DNA of 64,000 nt from Paraniabella defluvii (GTDB lineage: Bacteria; Bacteroidota; Bacteroidia; Chitinophagales; Chitinophagaceae). Below, in pieces: positions 1 to 8,818 of this stretch. Position numbers and translations under genes: made by a program. The stretch's first letter is position 1. Each line of letters opens with the position of its first letter. Under the pieces are notes generated by a model. The model ran no database searches. It saw only the letters and a list, made by a program, of their open reading frames with translations, and was not told where the DNA came from. The DNA lies in the NCBI GenBank assembly GCA_019316985.1, contig CP079215.1, positions 1,736,001-1,800,000 of the forward strand, in the 5' to 3' direction.

Positions 1-670
1 GTAAAAGACCCCAAGCGCCTGTTCGGTACTTCTAATGAGAAATTCTTTAAAGATGTGATGAAGAACCATGCCAGCGACCACCATGATGAAGAACCTGTAG
101 AATATCTATACAAAACGATGGCGCAAACCCTTTCCTCTGCCGATTATATTTTTAAGCAAAGCCGTTTACATCCAACAGGGGCTACCTATCCGAACACAGA
201 CCTGGGAAATGGATTTAAAACTATTGCCTCGCTGATTTACTCAGAGATCAATACTAAGGTATATTATATCTCCTGGGCAGTTTCGATACCCATGTGGGAC
301 AGGATGCGCAGCAAACGCGTTTATTTACACAAATGAACGACGCCGTAAAAGCGTTTACAGATGACCTGAAAAAGAACGGGCGTATGAATGATGTGCTGCT
401 TTTCACTTTCTCTGAATTCGGGCGCCGGGTAGCGCAAAATGCCAGCAATGGCACTGATCATGGAACCGCTAATAATATGTTTTTGATCAGCGGAGGATTA
501 AAGCAAAAAGGCATACTTAACGCGATGCCTGATTTGGCCAACCTGAACGAGGGGATCTAAAATATAATGTAGATTTTAAGGATGTGTATGCTACTATTTT
601 AAAAAACTGGTTAAGTGCCGATGCCGGCAAGATTTTGGGAGGTCAATACAATACTTTAGGGTTTGTGTAG
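1..670 (+). CDS. DUF1501 family protein, C-terminal part
   Basis: This is the C-terminal ~220 residues of a DUF1501 protein; the start lies before the window. The diagnostic stretches are a GSFDTHVGQ-like segment, FSEFGRRV and GTDHGTANN, which DUF1501 proteins share with the alkaline-phosphatase/sulfatase-like fold. Family members are usually twin-arginine secreted and paired with a DUF1800 gene, which is not visible here. The reading frame breaks twice, near 285 and near 555, yet the conserved protein continues each time to the TAG at 668, so I read it as one gene with sequencing errors rather than a pseudogene. Its function in the cell is unknown. A hairpin terminator follows. Confidence 0.8.
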
Positions 671-706
671 ATCCTTGATAAATATCAACTACCTTTTGCA
701 AATAAC

Positions 707-736
707 AAACCCACTGCTTAATAAACAGTGGGTTTT
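707..736. terminator. Bidirectional hairpin terminator
   Basis: The arms AAACCCACTG (707-716) and CAGTGGGTTT (726-735) form a perfect 10-bp stem with a 9-nt loop, flanked by A and T runs. It lies between two convergent genes ending at 670 and 762 and can serve both. Confidence 0.8.
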
Positions 737-761
737 AGGTTTAAAGGATCAATGGTTGGCT

Positions 762-1588
762 TTAGGATTTTACTCCTTTGACACGAACAACTTTTGAATA
801 AGTTTTAGTACCGTCTTTATCTATCTGTGCAATACGGATATAATAATTCTCAGTATCTGTAATGCTATCCTTATCTTTTTACAGCTTATTTGTGTAAACG
901 CAATAAAGCTTACCGCAACGGTGGCCATTAGCATTGCTTTTTTACGGCGTACAAAAAGGAGCAAGATTAAAACAAAAGCAAGATAGGGTAATACTGCCAG
1001 GTTCAGGCTGGCGTTACCGGCCCACTCATAATTTAACGTAATATCACTGTTCCCGTTTTCTGCTTTTGATTTTAGATTACCTATAGTAATAAATTGTTCG
1101 CCATCTGCAGATGCTTCAATTTCAAAATGGTCATTGTTAACTTCTTTTTCGGTTGTCCAGTTTACATGCAAGTTGTTCCTTTTACATAAGCATCGATGCT
1201 GCCGAAGGTTACCCAAAGGGCTACATTGCCCGTAACGCTTAAGGGGCCGGGGATGCGCAGGGGCGGGGTCAGCTGTCTGCCAGGAAAATACAGTGCTGGC
1301 GGTGCCGGGAGGTCTGCTTGTATTGGCGGTACTTGTAAAGTAAACGCCTCCGCCATCAAAGGTGAACAACCAGAGATTATCGCGATTACTCCATTGAATG
1401 GCTATTTGGATATTCGGCACTCCGGCTACTGTTCCCGATCCTATATAATAGGGTTTCCCGTCAATTAGTGCGGGGCCCTGTGTAAGTGTTACAGGTCCGG
1501 CAATACAGCCACCGTTAACTGTAATTGTTTGGGCAGTAATAGTACCGTAAATAAGAACGGCAAGAAAGAGGGCGTATATCTTTTTCAT
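762..1588 (-). CDS. Secreted surface protein with a membrane hairpin inside an FN3-like domain
   Basis: The protein starts with a signal peptide (MKKIYALFLAVLIYGTITAQ). The N-terminal ~110 residues are of unknown type (many G, T, W). Next comes WTTEKEVNNDHFEIEASADGEQF, the start of the FN3-like module that usually precedes type IX sorting signals. That module normally continues directly into YYRxxQxDxDGxxTYS. Here the two halves (the second reads YYIRIAQIDKDGTKTYSK) are separated by two hydrophobic segments around an RRKK turn. The protein ends in VVRVKGVKS without a sorting domain. Frames shift near 1245, 1170 and 885 (an A run); restoring one A at 885 yields the C-terminus and the TAA at 762. 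It is the last gene of the collar-protein operon, 93 bp after the LRR gene. Function unknown. Confidence 0.65.
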
Positions 1589-1681
1589 TTTATTGGTATT
1601 TTATAAGGGTTTAAATCTTGTATCAAATGCCTCTGCATTTAATGCCCAATTGGTTCTCAGCATATATAATTTCTTTTTGTT

Positions 1682-2197
1682 TCAACCCGTCATTAGGTTT
1701 ACAAAAAAGACTTCCAGTTTCTCAGAATGCTCTTCTGTCAAGCCCTCTAAAGAAGTGATCAAATTGTTGTTTATATATACTTCTTTTAAACAGGTGAGCT
1801 TTTTAAGTGGTTTCAAAGAATTAATTTTATTGAATTGAACATATAATTGCTGTAGCTCTGTAAGGTCTTCAATTCCTTCCAGGCTTTCAATTTTGTTGTT
1901 AAATAAGAAAAGCGATTTTAATTTTCGAAGAGATTGTAACTCTTTTATACTGGTAAGCTGGTGGTGTGTTACCACAAGTATTTCCAGGTTTTTAAAATCT
2001 TTTATACCGGAAAGATTGGTAAGCTCGAAGGGCATATTCGGATAAGGTGCTTTGGGCCCTGCAAATCTTAACACTTTTGATGTATAAAGCTTTTCGATCT
2101 CTGGAGTAGCTGGTGGGTTTATATGCCCCAGCATTGTAATACCAAAAGCTTCTTTCCATTGTTGCTCTAATCGGTTCCAGCCAGTTGTATCCGACAT
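1682..2197 (-). CDS. Leucine-rich repeat protein (SDS22-like)
   Basis: An intact 171-residue protein. From about residue 60 it has five or so 22-residue repeats with the pattern L(x)2L(x)2N(x)I(x)2LxG(I/L)xxL, for example LKSLFLFNNKIESLEGIEDL, typical of the SDS22 class of LRRs that form protein-binding solenoids. The N-terminal 60 residues carry no recognisable domain and there is no signal peptide, so it is probably cytoplasmic. It lies 18 bp downstream of the third tail collar gene in the same direction, so it is probably co-transcribed. A protein-interaction role is inferred from the fold; the partner is unknown. Confidence 0.8.
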   Translation of the reverse strand: MSDTTGWNRLEQQWKEAFGITMLGHINPPATPEIEKLYTSKVLRFAGPKAPYPNMPFELTNLSGIKDFKNLEILVVTHHQLTSIKELQSLRKLKSLFLFNNKIESLEGIEDLTELQQLYVQFNKINSLKPLKKLTCLKEVYINNNLITSLEGLTEEHSEKLEVFFVNLMTG

Positions 2198-2215
2198 ATC
2201 TTAATCGCTCTTTAT

Positions 2216-2743
2216 TTAATTTTGTGACGGAAAAATTCCAAACAATGAAATACAAAAATTTATGGTTAAGGTAGGCTGAACAATTGAAAAGGGGAGGTTA
2301 CTACCCAAATTACTTACTGATGCGGCACCCATTTGAACGGTTGTAGGTGCCGTTAATGCCGACTTATATTCCTTATCAAGTTCGCCAGCATTAGCAAGAT
2401 AGGCTCCTGCAGGAGCATTAATATCTCCCTCGTCAGATACTGCCATTATGGTATGGTTGTGCGCTGGCAATTGAGCTGTTGTCAAAGTAACATTTTCAAC
2501 ACCAGCCTGGGTTCCGATAACACGATTAGTAAGCCCGAGACCTGCGCCTTGATGTATGGGTAATTTTCCCCGCAGATCCGGCACACCAAAAGTTGTTTGT
2601 CCATCACCACCATATGTTGTGCCAATTAGTACAAAAAGTACTTCGTATTCGGCAATTGACAGGAGCTGTCCGTTGCAAAGCGCCCAGCCATTGGGTATCC
2701 TGTTAAAGCCGAACATTGCAATCATTCCTACAAAAGGGTTCAT
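2216..2743 (-). CDS. Phage tail collar domain protein (MDP type), copy 3
   Basis: An intact 175-residue protein of the microcystin-dependent protein (MDP)/phage tail collar family (PF07484). The signature runs from the N-terminus: FVGMIAMFGFNRIPNGWALCNGQLLSI, then IGTTYGGDGQTTFGVPDLRG, then a middle region with LPAHNHT. The C-terminal half (PFSIVQPTLTINFCISL) is shared with its two neighbours. It has no signal peptide. It is the third of three tandem paralogues, separated by 57 bp from copy 2. No tail tube, baseplate or sheath gene is nearby, so this is not a prophage tail module. Proteins like these are often found outside phages in bacteria; their role is not established. Confidence 0.9.
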   Translation of the reverse strand: MNPFVGMIAMFGFNRIPNGWALCNGQLLSIAEYEVLFVLIGTTYGGDGQTTFGVPDLRGKLPIHQGAGLGLTNRVIGTQAGVENVTLTTAQLPAHNHTIMAVSDEGDINAPAGAYLANAGELDKEYKSALTAPTTVQMGAASVSNLGSNLPFSIVQPTLTINFCISLFGIFPSQN

Positions 2744-2800
2744 TTACAGTATTTTAAATTTGTACAGTATATTTATTTAACCAATCTCATTCTCGCTCTC

Positions 2801-3316
2801 TTATTCAAAAGAGGGTAAATCCTCCAGCGCAATGCTGTAATTAACTGCCAAAGAAGGTTGCATAATAGAAAAAGCCGTGCTGGAACCCGTATTGCCTACC
2901 ATAGAAGAGTTCATTTGCACAGTTGTAGGGCCTGTTACTGTTGTTTTATATTCTTTATCGAAAGCACCTGTATATGCCGGGTAAGCTGCCACAGGGGCTG
3001 ACACATCACCAGGTTCAGAAGAAGCATTGATTAAATGGTTATGTGACGGCAGGTTAGAAACTGTTAATGCCATGGTCGGCATACCTCTTTGTATACCCAT
3101 GGCACTGGAAGCTGTTGCCTGGTTAACAGGAGCTCTGCTCCTGAGGTCTGGGAGCGCAAAGGTGTTTTGTCCGTTTCCGCCAAATTGTACTCCCAATAAA
3201 GCAAATAAAGGAGTATTTGATGCTATGCTTAATATCTGCCCCTGGCAAAGAGCCCAACCGCGGGGAGGAAAATTAAAGCCAAATATGCAAATCATTCCAA
3301 CAAAGGGCTCAAACAT
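2801..3316 (-). CDS. Phage tail collar domain protein (MDP type), copy 2
   Basis: An intact 171-residue paralogue of the flanking genes. It has the same layout: FVGMICIFGFNFPPRGWALCQGQ at the N-terminus, LLGVQFGGNGQNTFALPDLR at residues ~35-60, NLPSHNH near 95, and FSIMQPSLAVNYSIAL near the end. It is more divergent than copies 1 and 3 in the central region after the LPDLR motif (AMGIQRGMPTMALT replaces the GTQAGVENVTLT type). The three copies differ in sequence but keep length within four residues, which fits an old duplication under constraint. Confidence 0.9.
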   Translation of the reverse strand: MFEPFVGMICIFGFNFPPRGWALCQGQILSIASNTPLFALLGVQFGGNGQNTFALPDLRSRAPVNQATASSAMGIQRGMPTMALTVSNLPSHNHLINASSEPGDVSAPVAAYPAYTGAFDKEYKTTVTGPTTVQMNSSMVGNTGSSTAFSIMQPSLAVNYSIALEDLPSFE

Positions 3317-3379
3317 GGTATATTATTTTAATATTGATTGAATCATTTTACCTTTCAATATAGTTATTCAGCCAACTAA

Positions 3380-3898
3380 TTAGTTACGAGAAGGGAAGAC
3401 GCCTTGTAAAGCAATGCAGTAATTAATTACCAAATACGGTTGCATTAGGGAAACCGGGCTTCCGTTGCCTGTATTTGCCATCATTGTGTTATTCATTGCC
3501 ACCGGGGTGCCGGAGAGTTTATATTCATAATCCCTAGCGCCATTATTAGCAAAATAGGCATTGGCAGGGCTGGCAGCATCGCCTGTTTCGGAAGATGCAT
3601 TGATGGTATGTTTATGCTGAGGCATATTGGCAATGGTTAGAGTGGCGGTTTCTCCACCTACCGGCTGGCCGATAAAATAATCGGGAAGCCCGGGTCCCTG
3701 ACCCTGACCTATAGGTACCCGGCCTCTGAGATCGGGAAGCGCAAAATTAGTCGTTCCATTTCCTCCGTAAGTGGTTCCTAACAATGAAAATAGCGCCTGG
3801 TTTTGTGCAATAGACAGAAGTTGGCCATTACATTGGGCCCAGCCTTTTGGAGCAAAGCCAAACGCAAACTGCATGATGGCGGCGAGATAGGTTTCCAT
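3380..3898 (-). CDS. Phage tail collar domain protein (MDP type), copy 1
   Basis: An intact 172-residue protein and the first of the three collar paralogues to be transcribed. Motifs: AIMQFAFGFAPKGWAQCNGQ, LGTTYGGNGTTNFALPDLRG, GGETATLTIANMPQHKHT and the terminal LMQPYLVINYCIALQGVFPS. It follows the twin-arginine protein gene by 36 bp and precedes copy 2 by 63 bp. In phage T4-like tails, collar domains sit in short tail fibre proteins and trimerise; three unequal paralogues could form a mixed trimer, but that is inference. Confidence 0.9.
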   Translation of the reverse strand: METYLAAIMQFAFGFAPKGWAQCNGQLLSIAQNQALFSLLGTTYGGNGTTNFALPDLRGRVPIGQGQGPGLPDYFIGQPVGGETATLTIANMPQHKHTINASSETGDAASPANAYFANNGARDYEYKLSGTPVAMNNTMMANTGNGSPVSLMQPYLVINYCIALQGVFPSRN

Positions 3899-3934
3899 GA
3901 ATTGTGTACTGGTTATTAATAATTAATGGTTGAA

Positions 3935-4546
3935 TTATGCAAGAACGTCCTGCGGTTCTACAATTGTAAGCCGGGTGGAAGTATGGTTATTGACACCGAT
4001 TCTTGTTTGAGTAACATATAGTCGTTCCCCGTTATTAGCCTTTAAAAATGCAGTTAAGGGACCGGCCTTGTATCTCGTTTCATACAAAGCCATTAACTCA
4101 AACTGGTTCAGACTAACTATAGCTACATCGTCGTTATAAAAATTAACAATAACGTCGGAAGGCTTATTTTTATTAGCAGCCCAATAGATCCATACCGGCT
4201 GCGCAACTACTCCTTCTTCAGGGAAATACACGGCTTTTCCCTCGCGGTGCTCATGTCCTTTACAGGCTTCAATCTCCCTGCGGTTTTCAATCGGTAGCAG
4301 ATAGGGACTTGACAACCTGCTTTTGCAAAAGGATTCCCACACTGTTTCCAGGTTGTCTGGTTTTGCATTCTGTTCAGTGATAAATAAACCGGAAGTATTG
4401 CCGCCCATGGCAACTCCTGCAGTTAAAATAGCCAGGTTACTTAAAAAACCTCTTCTACTTGCTTGTAGTGCGTTCACTTTGTGTATTGGTTTAAATGTTA
4501 GGGCATCAATAGAGCGCAGGAAGTAGTAGGGCACCTCATCGCTCAA
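3935..4546 (-). CDS. Twin-arginine motif protein of unknown function, first gene of the collar operon
   Basis: An intact 203-residue protein I cannot assign to a family. About 30 residues in, it carries ASRRGFLSNLAILTAGVAMGG, an arginine pair followed by a hydrophobic stretch as in Tat signals, although the leading 30 residues make an unusually long n-region. The remainder is globular, with a C-terminal beta-rich segment (VNFYNDDVAIVSLNQFELMALYE). The position as the promoter-proximal gene, 36 bp ahead of collar copy 1, makes it a candidate anchor or chaperone for the collar proteins. Whether the RR motif is a functional export signal is untested. Confidence 0.6.
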   Translation of the reverse strand: MSDEVPYYFLRSIDALTFKPIHKVNALQASRRGFLSNLAILTAGVAMGGNTSGLFITEQNAKPDNLETVWESFCKSRLSSPYLLPIENRREIEACKGHEHREGKAVYFPEEGVVAQPVWIYWAANKNKPSDVIVNFYNDDVAIVSLNQFELMALYETRYKAGPLTAFLKANNGERLYVTQTRIGVNNHTSTRLTIVEPQDVLA

Positions 4547-4650
4547 GAGTACATTTCAAGAGTGAAGGTAGAACTATTTTAACAAAAAAATTAAGTCCTG
4601 CCTAAACTTTTTCGAGCGATGCGTGTTTTGCTTGTAACCATTTATAAATT

Positions 4651-4960
4651 ATGAGCCCATCATTAAAAGATCTTAAAATTTTCATGAAAATTGCTTTCCT
4701 TGAAGGCATCTCTTATTTGTTATTACTTCTCGTAGCAATGCCTTTAAAATACCTGGCAGATATTCCTGAAGGCGTAAAATATATAGGATGGGCACATGGT
4801 GTACTGTTTGTTCTTTTTGTATTTACCTGCTGAAGGTTTGGATAGGTCTTAAATGGAATTTCGGTAAAGCTTTTTAGCTTTTGTGGCCTCCCTGCTGCCC
4901 TTCGGAACATTTGTGTTAGATACCCGGTTAAAGAAAGAGTATCCGGGAGTAAGTGCTTAA
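4651..4960 (+). CDS. DUF3817 family integral membrane protein
   Basis: A small (~100 residue) membrane protein. MKIAFLEGISYLLLLLVAMPLKY and GWAHGVLFVLFVFTC are visible in the first frame; after a shift near 4830 it continues as LLKVWIGLKW and, after another near 4875, as LAFVASLLPFGTFVLDTRLKKE, ending at 4958-4960. The EGxSYLLL and KYxxGxxHGxLF motifs with the final PFGTFVxD are characteristic of DUF3817 (YdzA-like) proteins, which have three predicted helices. Its function is unknown. It is transcribed divergently from the collar operon and converges on batD. Confidence 0.75.
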
Positions 4961-4972
4961 TAATTAGCGGGT

Positions 4973-6375
4973 TTATACTTGACGAAGTAAATGCCCAGCT
5001 TTATTCAATAAGCCTTGCCGGTCTGTATCCGTTCCGCCTCCGCTGTAAATATTCATATCAATGGTGGCCAGTAATTGCAACAGCTCTGTTTGAAAAGCAG
5101 CAGGTGTATTTCTGCTGATCATTTCCTGCCGCAAAAACTCCTGGTTGTAAGACTGCGCCGGTAAATTCCAGCGGGCTTGCAGGTATTGAACCATTCCCTG
5201 CTTCAACAGCGTGCCGAATGTGCTACCGGCTTCATATATCTTTTCGATGGCAGGCTGTAGTGCTTCGTCCAGAGAAACCCTCTCCTCACGGATTCCAGCA
5301 GTTTTGCCAGCTGGCGCAGGCTCAAGCGAAACGGGCTGCAGCCTCTTTTTCTCTTCTTTACGCTCATACCCCAAGCTACTGCAATAGCAACCAGCGCCAG
5401 CACGCCAATGCCAACCAAGAAGTAGAACCGGCTATTGTCTTCACCGGCAGCAGTCACAACGTTGCTCACGGCATCTCCTTCATTCACTACACTCAACTCC
5501 AGCGGAATATTGGTAATGGTTTTATAGCGACTACTGTGCGCGTCAAAAAAAAGAAAACCGTATAGATGGGATGGTATATTTACCCGGTGCATTTATTGAA
5601 AAAGGTATGACAAACGACTTATAGCCGCTTCCATCTTCTTTCTGTATTTTATCTTCATCCACCTTTGCCGCCAATACATCGGCAGCATCGGGCCACATGA
5701 TCTCAGGTTGTTCTATTTTACTGAAATCACCCCTGCCTGTCAGCATGATGGTCAGTTGAGCCTGCTCGCCGGGAGCCAGTACTTTTTAGAGAGCTGCACA
5801 TCCATTTTAAAGTCGCCCACCAGCCCGGCTGATTGCGATGCAGCCGGCAGCGAACTGCCAGGCAAAGCCGTTACAAGAATCGTGATAGGCACAGAGGACA
5901 CCGGCAGGGTAAAATAACCGTTATTTAAAGTATACCCTTCCTTCACTCCTTCGAGTATAGGATCTTCATTACCGCGGGCATCAAGCAGTTTTACCCGGTT
6001 TCTTACAGTAAGCGTACCCAGGGTTAATTTACCTGCTCTTCTTGGCGTTAATTGAAGTTTCAATAACGTGTGTACATCAAACTTCACACCATCCACGGTT
6101 TCCCGCGATGCGATATCATCAGCACTTCCCTTCAGATCCCGTACATCAAACCCTTCAAAATAAGGATTACGTGCAATACTTGATTCAGTAGCCAGTGCGC
6201 TGTAAAGCTTATAAGTAACCACAATAGGTTCTCCTACAAAGCAATCTGTATTACTGGCTTCTACTTTTAAAAATATATTACTTTTCAAGCGATCTTGCAA
6301 CGACACATATTCCTCTTCCTGTGCATTTGCTATGGAAAAGAACAAAACCCATACAACAGTAATAAGATATTTCAT
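4973..6375 (-). CDS. batD: BatD family protein
   Basis: A BatD-type periplasmic/membrane protein of about 467 residues. It has a signal peptide (MKYLITVVWVLFFSIANAQ), BatD Ig-like domains (FLKVEASNTDCFVGEPIVVTY; ELMLTGRGDF-type repeat), a single transmembrane segment (FYFLVGIGVLALVAIAVAWGM) and a charged cytoplasmic tail ending HLLRQV. Frames shift near 5785, 5590 and 5370. Bat proteins are linked to aerotolerance in Bacteroides and usually sit in an operon moxR-DUF58-batA-batB-batC-batD. Here none of these partners is adjacent; the gene follows an SDR gene by 31 bp, so this is a solitary copy. Confidence 0.8.
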
Positions 6376-6405
6376 TAAAAGCGTTATTTAATTGTTGAAC
6401 CCTTT

Positions 6406-7107
6406 TTACAAGTCTCCCAGCTGAGGCCTCAGTATAATATCCTCCACACAGGCCGCAAAAGAAAGACGTGAAGCAGCATATACCATTTCGGCAACGTCGC
6501 TAACCTCCATAATACGTTTAGCGCTATTATCAAACCCTTCCCAGGAATCAGTTAATACGGCGCCCGGAAATACCGAGGTTACTTTAACACCATATGTTTT
6601 TAGCTCTTCGCGCAAATTCGTACTAAATCCATGCAATGCATATTTGCTTATACTGTATGCCCCGCCGTTTGGATAGGCTTTTAAAGACGCAATAGAACAC
6701 ATATTGAATATATGGCCGCTCCTCTGCTGTTTCATTGCAGGCAATAATGCCCTGGTTACATGATAGGCGCTGTACAGGTTGGTAGCTATCTGGTTTTCTA
6801 ACACACCGTCAGCTTCATCACCGATATTGCCGGGGTCAAAGCTGCCGGTGTTGTTTACGAGTACCTGCGGTGTACCATATTGCAGGCACCAGGCTCCGAA
6901 AGCGGAGGCTTCCTCTTTGACGGATAGGTCGAATGCCTTAGCCCTGATCTCAATGGCATTATATTTCGTTTGCAATGTTTCCATTGCCTTGTATAAATTA
7001 ATATCGCTGCGCGATGTAAGCAGGAGATTATAGCCGTTTTGTGCAAATATCTCAGCAATCCCCAAGCCTATACCCCTTGATGCACCGGTAATTATTACAG
7101 TATTCAT
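6406..7107 (-). CDS. Short-chain dehydrogenase/reductase
   Basis: An intact 233-residue classical SDR. The NAD(P)-binding TGASRGIG is at residues 7-14, NNTG stabilises the sheet near 86, the catalytic serine is in MCSIAS near 136, and the YSISK motif with catalytic Tyr and Lys is near 151-155. After the cofactor loop comes an Arg (SRSD), which hints at NADP preference. Substrate cannot be read from the sequence; it resembles 3-ketoacyl reductase-like SDRs. The final residues (ILRPQLGDL) are typical of this subgroup. It probably forms a transcription unit with batD. Confidence 0.88.
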   Translation of the reverse strand: MNTVIITGASRGIGLGIAEIFAQNGYNLLLTSRSDINLYKAMETLQTKYNAIEIRAKAFDLSVKEEASAFGAWCLQYGTPQVLVNNTGSFDPGNIGDEADGVLENQIATNLYSAYHVTRALLPAMKQQRSGHIFNMCSIASLKAYPNGGAYSISKYALHGFSTNLREELKTYGVKVTSVFPGAVLTDSWEGFDNSAKRIMEVSDVAEMVYAASRLSFAACVEDIILRPQLGDL

Positions 7108-7211
7108 AATATTATCTTTTCTTTATTTGCAATAAACATACCGCATAAAGTTCTGTATTTAAGTTTTAGTATTTTATTTTTACAGCATATCGGCCAAATA
7201 GTACAACACGC

Positions 7212-7907
7212 ATGAAGTATAAGCATTTATTTTTCGATCTGGATCACACGCTCTGGGATTTTGACGCTAACGCTAAACTTACCTTGCTGGATCTTTACGA
7301 AACCCTTGAACTGGAGCGCCGAGGCGTGGATGACTTTGAATTGTTTTACCGCAATTATCTTGCGCATAACTTAAAGCTTTGGGCCAGGTATAGGAGTGGG
7401 TTCATCAAACAGGCAGAACTACGCGTAAAAAGAATGCGTTTGGCATTGCTTGATTTTAAAATTGCGGATGATGTGCTGGCCGAAACCATGAGTGTGCGTT
7501 TCCTCGAAATGCTACCTACCCGCAATGTTTTATTTCCCCATGCTATAGAAGTACTGGAGTACCTGCATAATAAAAATTACAAGCTGCACCTGATTACTAA
7601 TGGTTTTGAAGAAGTGCAACATCACAAGATCAAAAACTCAAAGATCAACCATTACTTTGACAAAGTGATCACTTCTGAAGGAAGCAATAGCCTAAAACCT
7701 AACAAAGAGATCTTCGATTATGCATTAAATGCTACCAAAGCCAAACTCGAGGAAAGCATTATGCTGGGCGATGATCTGGAGGCTGATATTCTGGGCGCTC
7801 ACAAAGCGGGCATGGACCAGGTATTTATCAATCACATCGACGCTGTACACGAATTTAAGCCTACTTATATGGTGAGGTCTCTGAAGGAGCTGGAGGCAAT
7901 ATTTTAG
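7212..7907 (+). CDS. YjjG family noncanonical pyrimidine nucleotidase (HAD superfamily)
   Basis: An intact 231-residue HAD phosphatase. Motif I is FFDLDHTLWDFD, with nucleophile Asp9 and acid Asp11; motif II is LITNGF; motif III is the Lys in SNSLKPNKEIF; and motif IV is MLGDDLEADILGA. The LDHTLWDFD form and the helical cap fit the YjjG/YfnB group, which dephosphorylates noncanonical pyrimidine nucleotides such as 5-halo-dUMP. The final codon overlaps the end of the converging DUF72 gene. Confidence 0.88.
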   Translation: MKYKHLFFDLDHTLWDFDANAKLTLLDLYETLELERRGVDDFELFYRNYLAHNLKLWARYRSGFIKQAELRVKRMRLALLDFKIADDVLAETMSVRFLEMLPTRNVLFPHAIEVLEYLHNKNYKLHLITNGFEEVQHHKIKNSKINHYFDKVITSEGSNSLKPNKEIFDYALNATKAKLEESIMLGDDLEADILGAHKAGMDQVFINHIDAVHEFKPTYMVRSLKELEAIF

Positions 7908-8809
7908 AAAAGCCTGCCCTGTCCCTTATCCTTATTGCTATCCGGCATTTGAGGTATATGCAGATCCAGGTCTAACGCCTTATTCAGCTTTTCAATAAAA
8001 TAGGCAGATAGCAGGGGAGACGACAACTCCACATTCTGATGCACAAAAAATATAGCTTTTTCAGGCCTTCTTCCTGCCATTTTTGATACGCTTCAACCAG
8101 TCGTCTAAACGTTTTTTATCTATAGCATCATCATTACAACCTACAAAACGAATAAAGGCTTCAGGCGTGGTAAGCCTCATGTGCACCATATCCCTTCTGC
8201 CTGCTGTATCTACAATAATATTCGCCATTTTCTTTTTCTGCAACAGGTCGCAGAAAGCCGACCAATGCAAAGGATCGGCAAACCAGTTCTCATTCCTGAC
8301 CTCAACTGCAAGGGGAATACCCTGGGGAAATGCTCTATAAAATGAGCCAGCTTTTCAAATTCTTTAGGTGAAAATTTATCATGCAATTGCAGGAAGGCCA
8401 TACCCAATTTCTCTTCAAAATTGGCGACAGCATTACAAAAGGTTTCAGCAACAGGCAGGCTGTCTGGTGTTAGCCGTTTAAAATGGCTGATTGAATTTGT
8501 TAACTTAGGGAAGAATTTAAATCCTTTAGGAGTTTTTTCTTTCCATTTAGTAACCTGGTCGGCTGTAGGCATATTATAAAAAGTGGCATTCAACTCAATA
8601 GAATTAAACTGCCCCGCATAGTACTCCAGCTCATCCTTTATTCCTTTAGGATAGAACCCCTTCAGGTCTGTCTTGTTCCATTTGGCGCACCCTACCGAAA
8701 CCTCAAATCCCTTACCTTTTGCTTTAGATAATAATTCTGTAGTAGCTGCCGGGTCTTTCGGCAACTTAAAATTGATACCGCCGGGATCGGCCACCTGTCC
8801 GAATTTCAT
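7904..8809 (-). CDS. DUF72 family protein
   Basis: About 300 residues of a DUF72 (YecE-like) TIM-barrel protein. The N-terminal half shows VGCAKWNKTDLKGFYP, YAGQFNSIELNATFYNMP, WKEKTPKGFKFFPKLTNSISH and FLQLHDKFSP. After a shift near 8315 the DTAGRRDMVHMRLT segment appears, and after another near 8070 the protein ends VHQNVELSSPLLSAYF...KGQGRLF at 7904. DUF72 function is unknown. Its ATG is 10 bases after the stop of lpxD, so the two are probably translated from one message. Confidence 0.85.
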
Positions 8810-8818
8810 ACAATCGCT

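Noticed and set aside
2216..3898. Prophage or contractile-injection tail
   Set aside because: Only collar-domain genes are present; no sheath, tube, baseplate, spike, terminase, capsid, lysis or integrase gene is near.
4207..4526. Small frames on both strands inside the twin-arginine protein gene
   Set aside because: They overlap a longer intact gene in another frame and have no recognisable family.
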